6,299 bases of DNA from UBA11524 sp051886675. Lineage in GTDB: Bacteria > Bacillota > Clostridia > Christensenellales > Aristaeellaceae. Every line of letters begins with the position of its first letter. The stretch's first letter is position 1. Location: positions 1 through 6,299 of the forward strand of contig JBJEYH010000131.1 of NCBI GenBank assembly GCA_051886675.1. Direction: 5' to 3'. Positions 5,831 through 6,299 of the stretch are shown piece after piece. Below the pieces are notes generated by a model. The model worked only from the letters and a program-made list of their open reading frames with translations, made no database searches and was not told the DNA's origin. The translations under genes and the position numbers were made by a program.

Positions 5831-6299
5831 TTACAGGAGCTCGGTCAGCCTGTCCGCCACGAACACGCCGCTGGCGGAGGCATGGGACAGGGAGTGGGTC
5901 ACGCCGCTGCCGTCGCCGATGACGTACAGCCCCTTGTGGATGGTCTCCAGGTTGTGGTCCAGCTCCACCTCCATGTTGTAGAACTTGACCTCCACGCCGT
6001 AGAGCAGGGTGTCGTCGTTGGCGGTGCCGGGGGCGATCTTGTCCAGGGCGTAGATCATCTCGATGATGCCGTCCAGGATGCGCTTGGGCAGCACCAGGCT
6101 CAGGTCGCCGGGGGTGGCGGCCAGGGTGGGCCGCACGGTGCATTCGGCGATGCGCTTCTCGTTGCTGCGGCGTCCGCGCTCCAGGTCGCCGAAGCGCTGG
6201 ACAATCGCGCCGCCGCCCAGCATGTTGCTCAGGCGCACGATGCCCTCGCCGTAGCCGTTGGAGTCCTTGAAGGGCTCGGAGAAGTGCTTGCTCACCAGC
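5831..6299 (-). CDS. FAD-dependent dehydrogenase-like protein, C-terminal part (COG2509-like)
   Basis: About 155 residues of the C-terminus are visible. The frame stays open to the window edge (Leu-Val-Ser-Lys-His at the far end), so the GTG at 6295 is not a start. The end of the protein reads GLYVIGDGSGVTHSLSHASASGVFVAD, the FAD-binding GDG segment typical of the C-terminal part of two-dinucleotide-fold flavoproteins. Upstream, LLYGVEVKFYN and a region rich in family-like residues (LSNMLGGGAIVQRFGDLERG) match what I know of the uncharacterised FAD-dependent dehydrogenases (COG2509). These act in the cytosol, and their substrate is not known. The N-terminal GxGxxG nucleotide-binding fold would lie off the window. 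The gene is followed by its own terminator and then merR. Another NAD(P)/FAD-dependent oxidoreductase family remains possible. Confidence 0.8.
   Translation of the reverse strand, partial: LVSKHFSEPFKDSNGYGEGIVRLSNMLGGGAIVQRFGDLERGRRSNEKRIAECTVRPTLAATPGDLSLVLPKRILDGIIEMIYALDKIAPGTANDDTLLYGVEVKFYNMEVELDHNLETIHKGLYVIGDGSGVTHSLSHASASGVFVADRLTELL

Noticed and set aside
5025..5981. 318-codon open frame on the + strand opposite merR and the flavoprotein gene
   Set aside because: Crosses a gene boundary and a terminator, has shadow-like composition, and lies opposite two recognisable proteins.

Overview
The window is GC-rich (roughly two thirds G+C by eye) and densely coding. It carries strong Shine-Dalgarno sites (AAGGAGG type), coupled ATGA/TTGA gene junctions, a GldF/GldG-like ABC exporter set with a DUF4340 protein, and a COG2509-like flavoprotein. 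Together these suggest a GC-rich member of the Firmicutes/Clostridia, perhaps a gut Oscillospirales or Christensenellales relative. That placement is an inference from gene content and style, not a database result.

The left half (1-3657, + strand) is the 3' part of an operon. It holds an ABC-2 permease (5' end off the window), a GldG-like membrane-anchored auxiliary protein, and a DUF4340 protein. Each junction overlaps (ATGA at 839-842, TTGA at 2296-2299), so the three are very probably translated in a coupled way. The ATPase expected for this exporter is not in the window and presumably lies upstream. The operon ends at a strong hairpin (3676-3706), which also sits at the end of the convergent right-hand genes.

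The right half is all on the - strand, read from right to left. First comes the C-terminal part of an FAD-dependent dehydrogenase-like protein (5831 to the window edge), then an intrinsic terminator (5776-5815). Next is a regulator with two MerR-type helix-turn-helix domains (5004-5756), a second intrinsic terminator (4945-4997), and a 12-helix MFS efflux-type transporter (3742-4944). The regulator and transporter look like a sensor-pump pair.

The most notable feature is the merR-MFS junction. The 3' arm of a terminator hairpin with a T6 tail contains the Shine-Dalgarno sequence of the transporter, and the 5' arm begins 6 nt after the merR stop codon. Expression of the pump is therefore likely to depend on read-through or on ribosomes finishing merR (attenuation). 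No RNA genes, insertion sequences, CRISPR arrays or attachment sites were seen, and no gene-free stretch exceeds 100 bases.
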